Assembly: GCA_036406615.1 (NCBI GenBank)
Contig: DASXAQ010000071.1
Span: forward strand, 1-7,202
DNA length: 7,202 bases
From: DASXAQ01 sp036406615
GTDB lineage: Bacteria; Actinomycetota; UBA4738
Direction of reading: 5' to 3'
Part shown: positions 5,473 to 7,202 of the stretch, one piece after another
Layout: every line of letters begins with the position of its first letter
Numbering within the stretch: the first letter of the stretch is position 1
Program-made: the position numbers and the translations under genes
Notes under the pieces: generated by a model
What the model saw: the letters and a program-made list of their open reading frames with translations, nothing else
Database searches by the model: none
Told to the model about the DNA's origin: nothing

Positions 5473-6648
5473 GTGTCGATCGGCGAGTCCATCACGCTGG
5501 AGCAGCTGGAGGATGACCCGTATCCCGTCTACCGGCGCCTCCGCGAAGAGGAGCCGGTCAGCTGGGTGCCGGCCGTCGGGCTGTGGCTCGTCACGCGCTT
5601 CGACGACGTCCAGCACGTCGATCACCACCCGGAGGACTTCACCGCCGCGACCGACCCCTCCACGCTGAACCGCACGATGGGCGTGAACATGCTGGGATCC
5701 GAGGGCCCCGACCAGCAGCGGATCCGCCGCATCGTCGAGGCGCCGTTTCGCCCGCGCGCCGTCGAGTCGCGAACCGGCGGCATGATCCCAGCGCTGGCGA
5801 ACGAGCTGATCGACGGCTTTCTCGCCCGCGGCTCGGCCGACCTGTTCCGCGAGTTCGCCGAACCGATGTCGATCCTGTCGCTGCGCTTCATGCTGGGGCT
5901 GGACGACGTGAGCGTCGAGGACCTCGGACGATGGAACGCCGGGATCATGGTCGGGCTGGCGAACTTCGAAGCCAATCCCGACAAGCAGGAGGTGGCCGAC
6001 CGGGCCAGCTCCGAGCTGGGGGACGAGATCGAACGCGCGCTGCGGCGCGTGGAGCGCGACCCCGACGGCTCGGTGCTGTCGCACCTGGTCCACACCGATG
6101 ACGGCGGCGAGCGCATGTCGCGCGAGGAGATCGTCGCGAACACGAAGCTCATGCTGTCGGGCGGTTTGCAGGAGCCGCGGGACCTGATCGCGCTCGCGAT
6201 CTGGGCGCTGCTGTCGCACGACGCGTGGGATGAGGTCGCCGCCGACCGGTCGCTGCTCAAGCCGGCGATCGAGGAGGTGCTGCGCTGCTACGCGCCGGTG
6301 GGCACCTCCACGCGGCAGACGACCCGCGCGACGACCCTGGCCGGCGTGGACCTGGAGGCGGGCGCGCTCGTCGGCGCCGTCCTCTCGTCGGCCAACCGCG
6401 ATCCGCGCCGGTACGAGGATCCGGACCGGTTCGACATCCACCGCAAGCACGGCGCGCATCTGGCGTTCGCGACCGGCAACCACTTCTGCCTGGGCGCGTG
6501 GCTCGGCCGCTATCAGGCGCGGGCGTCGCTGGAGGCGGTTCTCGACCGGCTGCCGGGCCTTCGGCTGGATCCCGATCGCCCGGTCGTGATCCGTGGGTGG
6601 GAGTTCCGCGCGCCGCTCTCGCTGCACGTGCGGTGGGACGCGCCGTGA
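5473..6648 (+). CDS. cytochrome P450 with unusual I-helix (Q-E-P instead of acid-T-T)
   Basis: This 391-residue soluble P450 is clearly distinct from the one at 2839-4083. The K-helix ExxR is E268-V-L-R271. The region R-Q-T-T-R followed by S-A-N-R-D-P (306-311) and D-P-D-R-F (316-320) is standard. The heme loop F-A-T-G-N-H-F-C-L-G (332-341) gives Cys339 as thiolate ligand, with Ala333 where Gly is usual. The I-helix reads S-G-G-L-Q-E-P-R-D (229-237). Aligned to P450cam G-G-L-D-T-V, the Asp251-Thr252 pair becomes Gln233-Glu234. Heme binding should be intact, but oxygen activation or proton delivery may differ. The GTG at 5473-5475 is chosen because it follows GGGGAGGGGG (5456-5465) and gives a normal N-terminus; upstream extensions run into the opposite gene. 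The stop overlaps the next start by 4 nt. The substrate and subfamily are not assigned. Confidence 0.93.
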   Translation: MSIGESITLEQLEDDPYPVYRRLREEEPVSWVPAVGLWLVTRFDDVQHVDHHPEDFTAATDPSTLNRTMGVNMLGSEGPDQQRIRRIVEAPFRPRAVESRTGGMIPALANELIDGFLARGSADLFREFAEPMSILSLRFMLGLDDVSVEDLGRWNAGIMVGLANFEANPDKQEVADRASSELGDEIERALRRVERDPDGSVLSHLVHTDDGGERMSREEIVANTKLMLSGGLQEPRDLIALAIWALLSHDAWDEVAADRSLLKPAIEEVLRCYAPVGTSTRQTTRATTLAGVDLEAGALVGAVLSSANRDPRRYEDPDRFDIHRKHGAHLAFATGNHFCLGAWLGRYQARASLEAVLDRLPGLRLDPDRPVVIRGWEFRAPLSLHVRWDAP

Positions 6649-7202
6649 GCCACCGGGCGCCGCGACGCCCCGCACGCGCCGAGGTGGTGGGCAGCCTGCT
6701 GCGTCCGCCGAAGTTGCGCGAAGCGGTCGAGGCGTTCTACGAGCCCGGCCACTCGGCGCTCCTGGAAGCCGAACGCGCGAAGGACCGTTCGGCGCTGCGT
6801 GCCCTGGAGGACGAAGCCGTGGATGCCGCCGTCCGCCGCCAGATCGCCCTGGGGCTGGACGTCGTGAGCGACGGCGAGTTCCGACGCTGGATGTTCCTGA
6901 ACTCCTTCTACGACGCGGTCGAGGGCTTCCGGACCGACAACGTCGTGCACTTTCGCAACGCACGGGGCCAGGACGTTCCGCTGTCGGTGCACGAGATCGT
7001 CGAGCGGCTGCGCCCCGTGGACTCGCCGGCATCGGGCGAGGCGTCGTACCTCGGGCGCTTCGACTATCCGTTCAAGGTGACGTTCCCGGCGGCGTCGATC
7101 TTCGCGCACCCGTTCACCTACAAGGTCGGCGTGACCGATCGCGCGTACGAAAGCCTGGAGGCGTTCGTCGACCACGCGATCGAGATCGAACGAGGCCTGG
7201 TC
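6645..7202 (+). CDS. MetE-like (cobalamin-independent methionine synthase C-terminal-like) protein, partial
   Basis: The first 186 residues of a protein of the MetE C-terminal-domain superfamily are present; the rest lies beyond the right edge. Early motifs are typical: R-A-E-V-V-G-S-L-L-R-P (11-21), A-L-R-A-L-E-D-E-A-V (50-59), and Q-I-A-L-G-L-D-V-V-S-D-G-E-F-R-R (66-81). The last is the conserved strand and loop of this TIM-barrel family. The stand-alone form lacks MetE's N-terminal half. Such proteins use a zinc-bound thiol as methyl or alkyl acceptor; the group also includes epoxyalkane:coenzyme M transferase. The zinc ligands would lie beyond the edge, so activity cannot be judged. The GTG start (6645-6647) overlaps the P450 stop as GTGA, implying translational coupling. 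This suggests it acts on the P450 product or a related methylated substrate, which is inference. Confidence 0.9.
   Translation, partial: MSHRAPRRPARAEVVGSLLRPPKLREAVEAFYEPGHSALLEAERAKDRSALRALEDEAVDAAVRRQIALGLDVVSDGEFRRWMFLNSFYDAVEGFRTDNVVHFRNARGQDVPLSVHEIVERLRPVDSPASGEASYLGRFDYPFKVTFPAASIFAHPFTYKVGVTDRAYESLEAFVDHAIEIERGLV

Noticed and set aside
3914..5668. A 584-codon open frame on the plus strand opposite the GS-like gene
   Set aside because: Composition is that of a GC-driven antisense shadow; it also runs into the true frame of the second P450.
5401..7032. A 543-codon open frame on the minus strand opposite the second P450 and MetE-like gene
   Set aside because: Arg-rich shadow with no domain; both plus-strand genes have complete family motifs.
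1..7202. tRNA or rRNA genes, CRISPR repeats, insertion-sequence ends, attachment sites
   Set aside because: I saw no repeated spacer pattern, transposase-like product, terminal inverted repeats or RNA-gene signatures.

Overview
The window is about 7.2 kb of very GC-rich DNA with strong third-position G/C bias, frequent GTG starts, tight gene packing and GGAGG-type ribosome sites. It is best read as actinobacterial (Actinomycetota). The protein types fit a soil or environmental actinobacterium, possibly a deep-branching lineage, but the lineage is inferred from composition and protein style only.

Layout, left to right. On the minus strand, an APC-family permease (338-1852) is followed after 10 bp by an alpha/beta hydrolase that runs off the left edge (1-327); they look like one transcription unit. 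The 363-bp gap upstream of the permease (1853-2215) holds a candidate promoter and, on the plus strand, a broken remnant of a PEP-utilising enzyme swivelling domain (about 1985-2166). Next, on the minus strand, is a small exported protein of unknown function (2216-2701). It is followed by a two-gene unit transcribed right to left: a glutamine-synthetase-like amine ligase (4091-5404), then 7 bp later a cytochrome P450 of the CYP124/CYP125 type (2839-4083). A 68-bp divergent intergenic region (5405-5472) separates this unit from a plus-strand unit: a second, unrelated P450 with an abnormal I-helix motif (5473-6648), overlapped by 4 nt by a MetE-like methyltransferase that runs off the right edge (6645-7202).

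How the genes may work together. A permease, a GS-like gamma-glutamyl ligase, two P450s, a hydrolase and a MetE-like protein suggest uptake and oxidative breakdown or modification of a small organic compound, perhaps an amine. The permease plus GS-like ligase recalls the Puu polyamine pathway (PuuP/PuuA). Ligase plus oxygenase recalls aniline and isopropylamine degradation, where a GS-like enzyme makes a gamma-glutamyl amide first. This is inference: no redox partner, regulator or downstream Puu enzyme lies in the window, and no substrate can be read from sequence.

The points most worth a second look are the Q-E-P replacement of the acid-alcohol pair in the second P450, the loss of the ammonium-site Glu equivalent in the GS-like enzyme, and the decayed PEP-utiliser fragment.
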